Part shown: positions 1 to 8,449 of the stretch, in pieces
Layout: each line of letters starts with the position of its first letter
Position numbering within the stretch: position 1 is the first letter of the stretch
From: Deltaproteobacteria bacterium
GTDB lineage: Bacteria; Desulfobacterota; Desulfobacteria; Desulfobacterales; SpSt-501
Reading direction: 5' to 3'
Length of the DNA stretch: 64,000 bases
Assembly: GCA_016219005.1 (NCBI GenBank)
Contig: JACRCN010000026.1
Coordinates: 1-64,000, forward strand
Notes under the pieces: model-generated
Seen by the model: the letters and a program-made list of their open reading frames with translations, nothing else
What the model was told of the DNA's origin: nothing
Databases searched by the model: none
Made by a program: the position numbers and the translations under genes

Positions 1-141
1 ATCCGCCCCGCACTCCTTGGCCACCTTGAACATTTCCATGCAGGTCTTCAGCTTGCCCTGGTGGTTGTGGCCGATTTCGGCGATTACAAAGCAATCCGAC
101 GAGTCGTCTATGGTTTTGCCGTCGATGACTAATCTGCGCAT
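1..141 (-). CDS. NeuB/SpsE-family nonulosonate synthase, N-terminal fragment cut by window edge
   Basis: The first 47 codons are visible and the rest lies outside the window. The translation contains FVIAEIGHNHQG followed by KECGAD, the opening strand and loop of the TIM barrel of N-acetylneuraminate/legionaminate/pseudaminate synthases. This family condenses phosphoenolpyruvate with an amino sugar to make a nine-carbon acid. Two in-frame ATGs are present, at 147 and 141. An AAGGAGG motif lies only 2 nt before the first but 8 nt before the second, so 141 is preferred. It is the most downstream visible gene of the minus-strand polysaccharide locus. The exact sugar product cannot be decided from this fragment. 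Confidence 0.8.
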   Translation of the reverse strand, partial: MRRLVIDGKTIDDSSDCFVIAEIGHNHQGKLKTCMEMFKVAKECGAD

Positions 142-181
142 GGACATTCCCTCCTTGAATGAATATTTGATGCGGAACAAT

Positions 182-1321
182 TCACTGAACGCACTTCAAG
201 GCTTCTCCATAGACAGCTATAGTTTCCTTGGCGGTTTTTTCCCAATTAAATTTGCTGGCCTGCTCGATGCCTTTAATAGACAACTTTTGTCGTAAAGAGG
301 GATTCTCCAACAAATCCTTTAGCGCGGCGGACAGTTGACACACGTTAAGAGGATCGACTAACAAGGCCGCATCACCAGCGACTTCAGGCATTGAGGATAC
401 ATTGCTTGTAATCGTGGGCACCCCAAGAGAAAGGGCCTCCAAGACCGGTATGCCGAAACCCTCATACAGCGATGGATACACGAAGACGGTCGCCCTTTGA
501 AGAAGGTTAAATTTTTCCCTATCATCGATAAATCCTGTAAAAATAACCTTTTTCTCAAGTCCCAGATTGGAGACAAGACGAAAGATGTCTTCATACCCCC
601 AACCCCTTCCTCCCACTACCATCAGAGGACCAATCGGTTTCTTCTGGTTCAGGCGGTGGTAGGCCAAGATCAAGGTTTTTAAATTCTTTCTCGGTTCCAA
701 AGTTCCAATGAACAGAATGTATTCCCCATTCAGATCGAATTTTGGATGCTTGGCAGCGAGGGTCTTATGGCTGTCTCCTTGGGTTTCCAGGTTCGGTTTT
801 CCGAGCGGTATCGCCACTACTTTTCTTTCCGCACCACGAAAGCGTTTGAGAAAATCCTGCCGCGTGCTTTCGGAAATAGCGATGATACGATTAGCCAGGA
901 TAGCCGCAAGCATAATGAAAATTCTGAAGTAATGCCGTTTGAAGGCGGTGTGGTTCATCGGCATCAAAAAAAAAGTCATATCCGCCAGCGTGACCGCTTT
1001 CTTCCTGCCGAAGGTGATCAATGGAAACGAGTAGTGCAAGGAATGAACCAAGTGGATGCGGTGAGTGAGCATAAAATAAGGAATAAAAAACTGTTCCAAC
1101 AGGAACCGGAAAAGCAGCTTTCGGAAAACGCGGCTTTTCACATAGATAATATGGAGCTTTTCATTCTTGATTTCGTCGAATGCGGCCTCATCGCTTTGAA
1201 CGAGCACGAAGTACGTGTTGACTTTGTCGTGCAGGGCAATTTCACGGACGAGGTTTACGGCATAGTTACCAACCCCGCTCTTGTTCTGCGGGATCTGGCT
1301 GCAATCGATCAGAATTCTCAT
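182..1321 (-). CDS. Glycosyltransferase family 4 (GT-B fold)
   Basis: The 379-residue protein has the usual GT4 layout. An N-terminal acceptor half starts MRILIDCSQIP and has the glycine-rich SGVGNYA loop. A C-terminal donor half contains GTLEPRKN, the family's nucleotide-sugar loop, and the E-x7-E region SLYEGFGIPVLEAL followed by PEVAGDAALLVDP. Such cytoplasmic enzymes add a sugar from a nucleotide donor to a lipid-linked oligosaccharide. Its ATG overlaps the stop codon of the preceding gene (ATGA), so translation is probably coupled. The sugar specificity cannot be read from sequence. Confidence 0.92.
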   Translation of the reverse strand: MRILIDCSQIPQNKSGVGNYAVNLVREIALHDKVNTYFVLVQSDEAAFDEIKNEKLHIIYVKSRVFRKLLFRFLLEQFFIPYFMLTHRIHLVHSLHYSFPLITFGRKKAVTLADMTFFLMPMNHTAFKRHYFRIFIMLAAILANRIIAISESTRQDFLKRFRGAERKVVAIPLGKPNLETQGDSHKTLAAKHPKFDLNGEYILFIGTLEPRKNLKTLILAYHRLNQKKPIGPLMVVGGRGWGYEDIFRLVSNLGLEKKVIFTGFIDDREKFNLLQRATVFVYPSLYEGFGIPVLEALSLGVPTITSNVSSMPEVAGDAALLVDPLNVCQLSAALKDLLENPSLRQKLSIKGIEQASKFNWEKTAKETIAVYGEALKCVQ

Positions 1322-3198
1322 TCCAGGGTGAGCCGCTCTTCCAGGGTCGGTTGGTCGAAAATAAAATCAGTGCCGTTTAGTATCCCATCGCAGATCAAAT
1401 CTAGCCCCCGGCTCCTTCCCGGCTTTAGTTCGTCAATACTTTTTAGGTTGATACGGAAAGGAGGGTTTCCCCCTGTGGGCTCCATGAACTCGAGGGGAAT
1501 CATGCGCCGGAAAAAGAAATGATAGGCATATTTCTTTGCCAGTAATATGTCGGACTCGTTCATTCGGTGAGGCAGCGGCAGGTGGTCTAAAATCCGAAAG
1601 TATTCCTCCGGGTTGGATACATCTTTCGAGAACCCCTTGTTTCGGATCCAGGCTTCACCCGCCACGATAACTGGAATGCCCATCGCGGCCAATTCGATAC
1701 CCGTCTTTGTGTTGTATATCGTTACCGCATTGCATTTCACCATCAGCGCATAGGTGCTGAGTTTGCTTTCGGGGGGAATGACGAAAACGTTTCTTGGGAT
1801 CCCGGTTGGAAAACGTTTGCGGATCTCGTCGAGTACATGCTGCTGAGACGGCAAGCCACCTTGGATTTCGGCCGGGTGAATCCGGATGATGAGCTGGAGT
1901 TCCGGGCGAGATTTAAAGTAGTCGATGGTTTCAAACACCCACTCCAGCATGTTGGCAAAGGCGTTTGACGGGTAATGCAACACCGCATCCCACATCACGC
2001 TGGTGAGCATGCCGATGCATGGCCGCGCGGGGTCAACGCCCAGGCGGGTCAAGGCCGCACCCACCCGGTGGAGCGGCTTCTCGTGGAACCAAATCCAATC
2101 ATTGTCTCCACTCCAGCGGCTCTTTAGGTATCCTGCCAAGACTCTTTCACGGTGCTCATCCCATGGGATGCTCATCCAGTTGTCGACCGGTTCGGAAATC
2201 ATGGTGTGATGATAGGTGTCGTGATGGCTGAAGATAAAGCAGTGCTTCCTGTATGCAGCGCTCCAGTTCACTACGGGAACCTTTTTTCTGCGGCATATTT
2301 CCCCGATGATCCCTTGCGGCACATAAATCCCATGGTTGAAAACGACACAGTTGAATTGTTCTGTCTGCAACAGCCGCGTCGTCGCATGGGTGGTAATCAC
2401 TGCGGCTTCCAGATACTGCCTCTGAACTTTTTCCGATAGTGGAGTCTCGTTAAGATCCCCTCGCGCATAAAACCTCAGAGCACCGGCAAACGCGTGTTCA
2501 CCGACTGCGACCCCGTGGTAGGTAAAGCGCTGCAACTGTGACAGCGGCAGATCACGGCTGACCTCTCGCGCGTTTTGATACTCTTCTTTTGTCAGGTATT
2601 CACTAAAACGATGAATTTTGACGCCAAGACGGTTCATGGCCTCGACGGCCGGCGGGAAACAAGAGCCGCAGAAAGCGCGGCTGAGCGGTAGCGAATTCTT
2701 TTCATTGATTCTGCCGAGATATCCAATCTCGCAAGCCATGCAGGCGGGCAATGCGGAATCACAAAGAAGAAATTCCGGCTCAGAGCCTCGCAGGCGCATG
2801 GCAACTGCCAATAAACTTTCGAGATGAGTGCTGCCGATCTGTGACCCGACGCTAGTCGGAATCAGAACCCTGCCTTTTGCGACGGCATCTCTTGGGTTCG
2901 AAAACATATGCGGAAAAGATTGCGGTAAAACCCGTCGCCAGTCGAAATATCGGGTTCTCGCATAATGCCAACGGGCAATTCTTCTTAGCAAAAACGATTT
3001 CTTAGCCCAGGATTTTATCAGTGAATACTTCATCAAGAAATCAGAAAAGAGAGCTGATTCATTCATGGACTGATCGGGAACGGTGCCGAAAATCTCATTG
3101 AAGTTTGAAATGACCCGGATGGCCTCGGACATGTCTTGGCTGATGTTGACGCCTGTCGGATCACGGTCAATGCGTAGCCGGCCGCACGAGCGACTCAC
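1318..3198 (-). CDS. Putative capsule/surface polysaccharide biosynthesis transferase
   Basis: This 626-residue frame resembles large GT-B-like proteins of capsule loci. It has IIRIHPAE (the His-Pro motif seen in polysaccharide transferases of the capsule-synthesis type) near residue 420 and YNTKTGIELAAMGIPVIV near residue 495, a typical donor-binding half. No signal peptide or membrane helix is evident. The longest start is a GTG at 3198 without a Shine-Dalgarno sequence. ATGs at 3132, 3066 and 3033 are equally weak, so the N-terminus is uncertain. The 3' end overlaps the GT4 gene by four bases. Family assignment is an inference from motifs. Confidence 0.7.
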   Translation of the reverse strand: MSRSCGRLRIDRDPTGVNISQDMSEAIRVISNFNEIFGTVPDQSMNESALFSDFLMKYSLIKSWAKKSFLLRRIARWHYARTRYFDWRRVLPQSFPHMFSNPRDAVAKGRVLIPTSVGSQIGSTHLESLLAVAMRLRGSEPEFLLCDSALPACMACEIGYLGRINEKNSLPLSRAFCGSCFPPAVEAMNRLGVKIHRFSEYLTKEEYQNAREVSRDLPLSQLQRFTYHGVAVGEHAFAGALRFYARGDLNETPLSEKVQRQYLEAAVITTHATTRLLQTEQFNCVVFNHGIYVPQGIIGEICRRKKVPVVNWSAAYRKHCFIFSHHDTYHHTMISEPVDNWMSIPWDEHRERVLAGYLKSRWSGDNDWIWFHEKPLHRVGAALTRLGVDPARPCIGMLTSVMWDAVLHYPSNAFANMLEWVFETIDYFKSRPELQLIIRIHPAEIQGGLPSQQHVLDEIRKRFPTGIPRNVFVIPPESKLSTYALMVKCNAVTIYNTKTGIELAAMGIPVIVAGEAWIRNKGFSKDVSNPEEYFRILDHLPLPHRMNESDILLAKKYAYHFFFRRMIPLEFMEPTGGNPPFRINLKSIDELKPGRSRGLDLICDGILNGTDFIFDQPTLEERLTLE

Positions 3199-3270
3199 AG
3201 ATTGACGGCAGGGTCTTCATCAACCAACATCGCCGATGGATTCTCGCCTTGTCGAAAAAGCGGCTGGCTA

Positions 3271-3420
3271 CCTGCTCAAACCATTACCCATGCCATCGAT
3301 GCAAATAAAAGAATCGACGTTACCGCGAGAAGATCGGAAAGCCCTGGACAATGCCATGCCATTGAATGGCTCACTGTCAACTAAGGTTCCGTTCATGTCG
3401 AAAGGCCAAGCCTGATGCAT
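3271..3420 (-). pseudogene. Possible remnant of a HAD-superfamily phosphatase N-terminus
   Basis: In the 274-base gap between two glycosyltransferase genes, a minus-strand frame reads from an ATG at 3420 and contains FDMNGTLVDSEP at about 3402-3367. This is almost exactly HAD motif I (DxDGTLVDSEP), with the second Asp replaced by Asn. The frame stops about 50 codons later without the rest of a HAD fold. It could be a decayed phosphatase gene, of the kind found in nucleotide-sugar pathways, or a chance match. The altered catalytic Asp and short length argue against function. Confidence 0.35.
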
Positions 3421-3472
3421 CACTGCGCTTTTCGATGACCGTTCGATTGAGTTGGTGTTGAACGAAAACAAC

Positions 3473-6283
3473 TTAGCGGAAGGAATATCGACCCAATGGC
3501 TCGGGCGCTGATTTTGCTGATATCCCGTGACCATGAATTGCATTTGCCAACCAACTCCAGAACTCCATATTTTCTACATTGATGAGATGAAATGAACCAC
3601 CAAGTGGTTTAAGTTTGCGCATTGCGAGCTCGGTATGAACCGACAAATTCAGTTCGGGCCGTGACTCGAAGCAGATTGCCGGCACCCCCAGAAGAGATGC
3701 CACGTAAGTCATGCCTCCATAGGTCCCGATATATAATTGTGCCCCTGCAATCACCTCCGTCTGAACCGCCAGATTGTTGCTCGGTTGAAGCCAATCCTCT
3801 ATCGTGTGAATTCTGTTCCCATCCCCCCGCATACCGCAATCCACATGATCGTCAACACAAATACCAGTGTCCAAGGAAACAACATCGATGTTCCTGGAAA
3901 TATTTTTTATGATGTTCGATATGAAAGTTCGATTAGGCTCACTATCCGGAAACGACTCCCTAAAATAGAACTTGGCAGCGACATAATTTGCAGGAAGTCT
4001 TTTTCTGATCTCTGATTCTGTACTATGAACCGCCGCTCTCATTGATTGAAACCGAGTGAATAGATCAATGAATTCGAAACCCAACTCCCCTTTCCAGTAC
4101 TTTGCAAAAAGCCTGAACATTACAGACGGGTGAAGAACCCGATAATTGACTATCCCCAACCGCTTTGCCGCCTCGGCATAAAGCTCATCTTCCATTTTGG
4201 TGTGTCGGCTTTGTTTTTGATGCCCGAGTGCCATAACTCTCTGCTCATTTAATTTCCTAAACTCGTCAGGACTCAGTATATCAAATACCTCAACATATCC
4301 ATCGGCTACCCCGGCATACCATTGCCGAGTCCCTCCTCTCGAGACAGCGATTAGCCGTTCAGGTCGTACCTGGTACTTTTCGCAAAACCAGCGCAAGAAG
4401 GGAATCCAGTAAAGAACTTCAAAGCCGATCTCCGTGATCCAAGGCCCTACGATGATCGACTCTTTGCCTTGAACCGCAGTTTTTAAATGGTTGCTGACAA
4501 AAGCCAAACGCCGTTGGTCTCGGGGGTCGGTGAGACTGAGTTGCAGAATATCCGTCTTGTGGCGGAGGAACTCATTCGACACCTTCATAACCTGCGGTAA
4601 AATTTGGGATTCGATTTTTTCCTTAAGGCCGAGATAGCCAGCTAATTGAATAAAAAACCTGAACCAGAAGAATATTTTTCCTTTACTTTTCCGTTTTTTT
4701 CTTGCCTTGCGGTTATTTGCTAAAAAGGCGTTGATTCGGTGAAAGAAGAGCGCAGCCCATAGCAGCGGTCGCCAGAAAAAAGCGTTGAACCTCCAATTGT
4801 ATCTGACAGGTGGACTCGCCGCAAGGGTCCTGGCCGCTTCAACGGCGATCTCCGTGCATGGTTGTTCGGAGCCGAACGGCCGCACAAAATCAACGACGCC
4901 CGACAATGGCATTCGGTGACCCGCGGCGGTAACCGATTCTAAAGCTTCGGCAATTGCCTTGAAATGGTTGTCGAAGCTTTGGTGGCATTCCACAATTCCT
5001 CGCTCAGTGAGGTAGTGGAAGTGTACAGTGCCATCCTGCGTACCAACGAATTCATCTGTACACAGTGTAAATGTCCGGGCACCAACGATGGCGGCTTCTA
5101 TCATGGCGCTTGTATTAATGCCTACCACTGCGCTGCAATAGAAGAGAGAATTGAAATAATCGTCGCGATCCGTCTCCTTGACGATCCAGCCTCCGAATTT
5201 TGGAAAAACCGCAACTCCAGGTTCATGGAAATCTCTCCAGGCGACGTGATTAAAAGGGTGCGGACGAACTATGACGTGGCAGTCCTTTAGTTGATTATGG
5301 TCGGAGTCTTTCAATGCGCCCCACCATCGCATGAAGAAGTCACGCTCACTTCGACCTGGGGCTATAGCAGGAGAGGAACAAACATATAAAATAAAGGAAC
5401 GATCGTCGGGAAGACTGATTTTATTAAGGAAAACCTTTCGAGACTCACTCGCTCTCCGAACAAACCAACGATCGAACAAAGGAGCCCCGGTAACAATCAC
5501 TCGTTCCTTCGGCACGCCGTGCAACCTCACTGCCTCTTGTGCCTGGTCGCTATTCCATACAAACACCCGGTCAGGTATGGCTTTGATGTCGCCTTTGTTG
5601 GTGAGATTGTCCCATGAATTGACGATGTAGCCCGTATGTATATTCAGGCGACGGCATGCCGTCACATAATCTGGCTGAGGTGAACGCGGCCAAACGAGAC
5701 CGGTGACGAGTACGAGGTCGGCGTCAACCTGACGGATAAACCGAAGAATATCCGGATCCGGAGGCAGGGCCGCTTCGATACGCCGCAGGATTGACATAAT
5801 CATCCGTACCGCCCAATGACTATGGTCTAAGCGCATTAGGCGCACAACCTTATACAGCGCGATGCCTGGTTGGCCAGCATGCTTTCGAGCTCGCCTCCGC
5901 AAAGTCTCGGAATTGTCGAAATCTCGGAATAGGTAGTGACAGTAGTCCATGCAGCCGCCGATAAGACCAGACAGGCGTGTCCATTTGTCCCCGCGTTGCG
6001 GAGCCCAACCAACCGAAACGTTGGGATATTTGCTGCAGAATTGGGTCAACAGGCCGTCATCGTCGACGATCGGCCAGTCTTGGATTCCTATATGCAGATG
6101 GACCCCTAACTCGCATAGTTTTTCGATTTGGGTCTGAATGTACCGCAGAAACCCGGGCTGCTTGATGACGAACGCAATCCGCCTGCATCGGCTCGGATGG
6201 ATATCCGCCGACTTGCACTCACGCCTCTTATGATTGCGGGTGGATTGCTGGTTTTCCATGATGAATATGTTCGCATCCTCCAT
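3473..6283 (-). CDS. Two-module polysaccharide glycosyltransferase fusion (936 aa)
   Basis: The N-terminal ~500 residues have the hallmarks of a GT-B-like transferase: SWDNLTNKG, VIVRPHPFNH, VVGINTSAMIEAA and VDFVRPFGS. They are clearly paralogous to the protein encoded at 14241-15851. A basic linker near residue 520-560 (NRKARKKRKSKGK) leads into a second module of ~380 residues with IVGPWITEIGFEVLYWIPFL at its start and IGTYGGMTYVASLLGVPAICF near its end, which looks like another sugar-nucleotide-binding half. Two activities on one chain would suit consecutive additions to a glycan. ATG 6283 and ATG 6259 are both possible starts and neither has a clear ribosome site. Functions are inferred. 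Confidence 0.75.
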   Translation of the reverse strand: MEDANIFIMENQQSTRNHKRRECKSADIHPSRCRRIAFVIKQPGFLRYIQTQIEKLCELGVHLHIGIQDWPIVDDDGLLTQFCSKYPNVSVGWAPQRGDKWTRLSGLIGGCMDYCHYLFRDFDNSETLRRRARKHAGQPGIALYKVVRLMRLDHSHWAVRMIMSILRRIEAALPPDPDILRFIRQVDADLVLVTGLVWPRSPQPDYVTACRRLNIHTGYIVNSWDNLTNKGDIKAIPDRVFVWNSDQAQEAVRLHGVPKERVIVTGAPLFDRWFVRRASESRKVFLNKISLPDDRSFILYVCSSPAIAPGRSERDFFMRWWGALKDSDHNQLKDCHVIVRPHPFNHVAWRDFHEPGVAVFPKFGGWIVKETDRDDYFNSLFYCSAVVGINTSAMIEAAIVGARTFTLCTDEFVGTQDGTVHFHYLTERGIVECHQSFDNHFKAIAEALESVTAAGHRMPLSGVVDFVRPFGSEQPCTEIAVEAARTLAASPPVRYNWRFNAFFWRPLLWAALFFHRINAFLANNRKARKKRKSKGKIFFWFRFFIQLAGYLGLKEKIESQILPQVMKVSNEFLRHKTDILQLSLTDPRDQRRLAFVSNHLKTAVQGKESIIVGPWITEIGFEVLYWIPFLRWFCEKYQVRPERLIAVSRGGTRQWYAGVADGYVEVFDILSPDEFRKLNEQRVMALGHQKQSRHTKMEDELYAEAAKRLGIVNYRVLHPSVMFRLFAKYWKGELGFEFIDLFTRFQSMRAAVHSTESEIRKRLPANYVAAKFYFRESFPDSEPNRTFISNIIKNISRNIDVVSLDTGICVDDHVDCGMRGDGNRIHTIEDWLQPSNNLAVQTEVIAGAQLYIGTYGGMTYVASLLGVPAICFESRPELNLSVHTELAMRKLKPLGGSFHLINVENMEFWSWLANAIHGHGISAKSAPEPLGRYSFR

Positions 6284-6321
6284 CTTGAGCGCAAGCCCGT
6301 GTTATCGAGCTCTGCAGCAGT

Positions 6322-7470
6322 TCATGTCTTCTCTGAAGGCTCCTCTGCCCATGCAAACCAGCAGCGTGCATTCGACATCTTCGCGAAAAGCCGATCCAAC
6401 ATGACGTCTTCATCACAAGCGTTGGAGCTCATCTCAACCATGTCGCGAACATGACGTCTGAGATGGAAGGCAAAAGGGCTTCCACGCCAAATGAAACATT
6501 CAGGTTTTAGCGATGCGAATTCGGGCAGTTCGAACCCATGAGCTCGTTTGCGTCTCACATAGCTACCGTATGCCGGCAAAAAACTCCAGCGAAGGGGAAG
6601 CAGCCGCTCCAGCCGAATCCCCCACCGGCTTTGAAGGTGTTTGGGTTTGGTCAGTTCGCTCGATAGATCCACGACTGGCAGTACGATGTCACCGCGAAAG
6701 TTGCCGGTGCTTCCGAATTCTGCCCACAACTTCCAACCGGTATCCCTTGATGAGAGGATTCGATGGCGGCTGAATACGAGCGGTGTGCGGCGATAAATGT
6801 AGCGCAACGCATTCCAGAAAAACCTTCTCGGCTTTATCACTGCTTCAGGATTGGTTTCCTGCTCCTTCGTTAGCTTGAGAGATTCGGATTGCTCCCTTGC
6901 CAGCAGTCGATCTCCTATTGCAGGGCGCTCTACAATTGCAGGCATAAAATCGAGACAAGATACGTCAACTTTCTGAAGGTCGATTAGGAGGAAGTGAACG
7001 GCGGGGTAATAACGGTATTTAGAATACCACCGAGGGTGCCATGGAGTCCCGAAAAAGCAAAGGTCATTTCGAACCATGTGGCCGATAGAGCTATTTACCC
7101 AATTCCAGTATATAATAAAAAGATCCGGATCAAGAATCAGCAGGAAGCGCGTTTTAACCTCTTTGACATATCGATTCAAGGCGGCCGCATGATGGTAGCT
7201 GCCACGGATGTTATCAGGTCTTGTGTGATCTAAGGGCACACCGCACACAACTTTACAACGAGGATCCGATAAGACAAAATCCGAGGGGCCGGTCGTGGAG
7301 TTGTCAACGATGATCATCTCCCATTCAGCATCGATGTTGAAACGTTCCAGTAATTCACATTGGTGATGAATGTATTTGAAATGTTTCTGAATGCAGACTG
7401 TGAGAATCGTGATCTTCTGCTTAAGTTCTGTCTGGGAAAAGTACCTATCAGCGGTTATCCCTTTATTCAT
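6322..7470 (-). CDS. Glycosyltransferase family 2-like protein
   Basis: The 382-residue protein has a GT-A core. ITILTVCIQKHFKYI opens the Rossmann fold, EMIIVDNSTTGP follows, and LLILDPDLFII carries the DxD metal/nucleotide-sugar site near residue 120. The region after about residue 200 is divergent and basic, which is common when acceptor specificity differs. The ATG lies inside the last codons of the upstream gene (8-base overlap), so the two are probably translated together. It is likely a cytoplasmic transferase of the polysaccharide locus; donor and acceptor are unknown. Confidence 0.8.
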   Translation of the reverse strand: MNKGITADRYFSQTELKQKITILTVCIQKHFKYIHHQCELLERFNIDAEWEMIIVDNSTTGPSDFVLSDPRCKVVCGVPLDHTRPDNIRGSYHHAAALNRYVKEVKTRFLLILDPDLFIIYWNWVNSSIGHMVRNDLCFFGTPWHPRWYSKYRYYPAVHFLLIDLQKVDVSCLDFMPAIVERPAIGDRLLAREQSESLKLTKEQETNPEAVIKPRRFFWNALRYIYRRTPLVFSRHRILSSRDTGWKLWAEFGSTGNFRGDIVLPVVDLSSELTKPKHLQSRWGIRLERLLPLRWSFLPAYGSYVRRKRAHGFELPEFASLKPECFIWRGSPFAFHLRRHVRDMVEMSSNACDEDVMLDRLFAKMSNARCWFAWAEEPSEKT

Positions 7471-8401
7471 GGCTGTTCCGGTTGATTTCTTCGATCAAAT
7501 TAGACCATCCCAAATTTCCAACTGCCTCCTTGGCATTTGTTGAAATCTGTTTCAGAACTTTCATGTCGCATGGCAGTTCGTCGGTCCGATTGATGTCAAA
7601 CATGTTTTCACCATGAATGAGAAAAGGCGGCGACCAATTGTCTGTATTGGTGATGACCACAGAACCGTTTTCCATCGCAGTGATAACACTTGAATTGTTC
7701 TCTCGGACCCCTTGCTCAAAAAAAGCTGAAAAATAATTACAGCTGCGAATATACTCCAAGACGGCGTCATCAGATAAAAAACCAAGAAACTTTAAAGAGT
7801 CTCCAAAAACTAAAAAGAGCTGCTCAAAAGTGATGTAGAAGGCCTCTTCAAAAGACGTACCTTCGTGTAAGGCAGTGGACAAAAAAATGGTATAAGTCCT
7901 GGCCGTCTGATCGAGAAGACGTTTTAGCTTCAGATAATGATGGGCGCGAAGTTTGTGCGCCATGCCGAAAGAAAAGACCTTGATTTCACCGACCTGATTT
8001 CCTGAGCCTACCGGCCTCAACGTACTCGGGCTCCAAAGCTTAACAAGAGGAAAGGAGGTCTGGTAGGTACGAAGGCGCTCATAGATCTCCTGGTTGGCAC
8101 AATAAACTGTCTTCGCCTGCTTTATCAAAGCATACTCCGTCATAGTATCGCTGAAGCCATGCAGGAAGAGCTGAATACATGTATCTGCAGGAAGATATCT
8201 CAAAAGGTCGTGCAGTCTGAATAAATCGTGATCTGGAAACTCAGATAGCTTTAGCGATAAAAATGGCATCCGAAATTTCAAGAGCGCAGGATCGAAAAGG
8301 CTGAGTAAGGGGACTTTCAGGCTTGCAGCCAAGATATGATTGAATTTGGCAACACCGCAAGTGATGGGGTTTTGATGATAAGTAACAACGCAGTCGATCA
8401 T
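7463..8401 (-). CDS. GT4-like glycosyltransferase
   Basis: The protein reads like a divergent GT-B transferase. The N-terminus MIDCVVTYHQNPITCGVAKFNH has the Gly-Val-Ala loop used by sugar transferases. The C-terminal half has KVFSFGMAHKLRAHHYLKL, a position similar to the donor loop, and ENNSSVITAMENGSVVITN in place of the usual E-x7-E stretch. The start at 8401 is chosen because GGAAGGAAGG sits six bases upstream. A longer frame to 8440 and an ATG at 8407 are possible. It is coupled to the GT2-like gene downstream. Family assignment is moderate and specificity unknown. Confidence 0.68.
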   Translation of the reverse strand: MIDCVVTYHQNPITCGVAKFNHILAASLKVPLLSLFDPALLKFRMPFLSLKLSEFPDHDLFRLHDLLRYLPADTCIQLFLHGFSDTMTEYALIKQAKTVYCANQEIYERLRTYQTSFPLVKLWSPSTLRPVGSGNQVGEIKVFSFGMAHKLRAHHYLKLKRLLDQTARTYTIFLSTALHEGTSFEEAFYITFEQLFLVFGDSLKFLGFLSDDAVLEYIRSCNYFSAFFEQGVRENNSSVITAMENGSVVITNTDNWSPPFLIHGENMFDINRTDELPCDMKVLKQISTNAKEAVGNLGWSNLIEEINRNSHE

Positions 8402-8449
8402 TTTCATCCTTCCTTCCAATGCATGCTCGCTGACTTCCAAAACCGACTA

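Noticed and set aside
746-1522. Plus-strand open frame of ~258 codons opposite GT4
   Set aside because: The GT4 protein on the minus strand has all family motifs; the plus frame has none.
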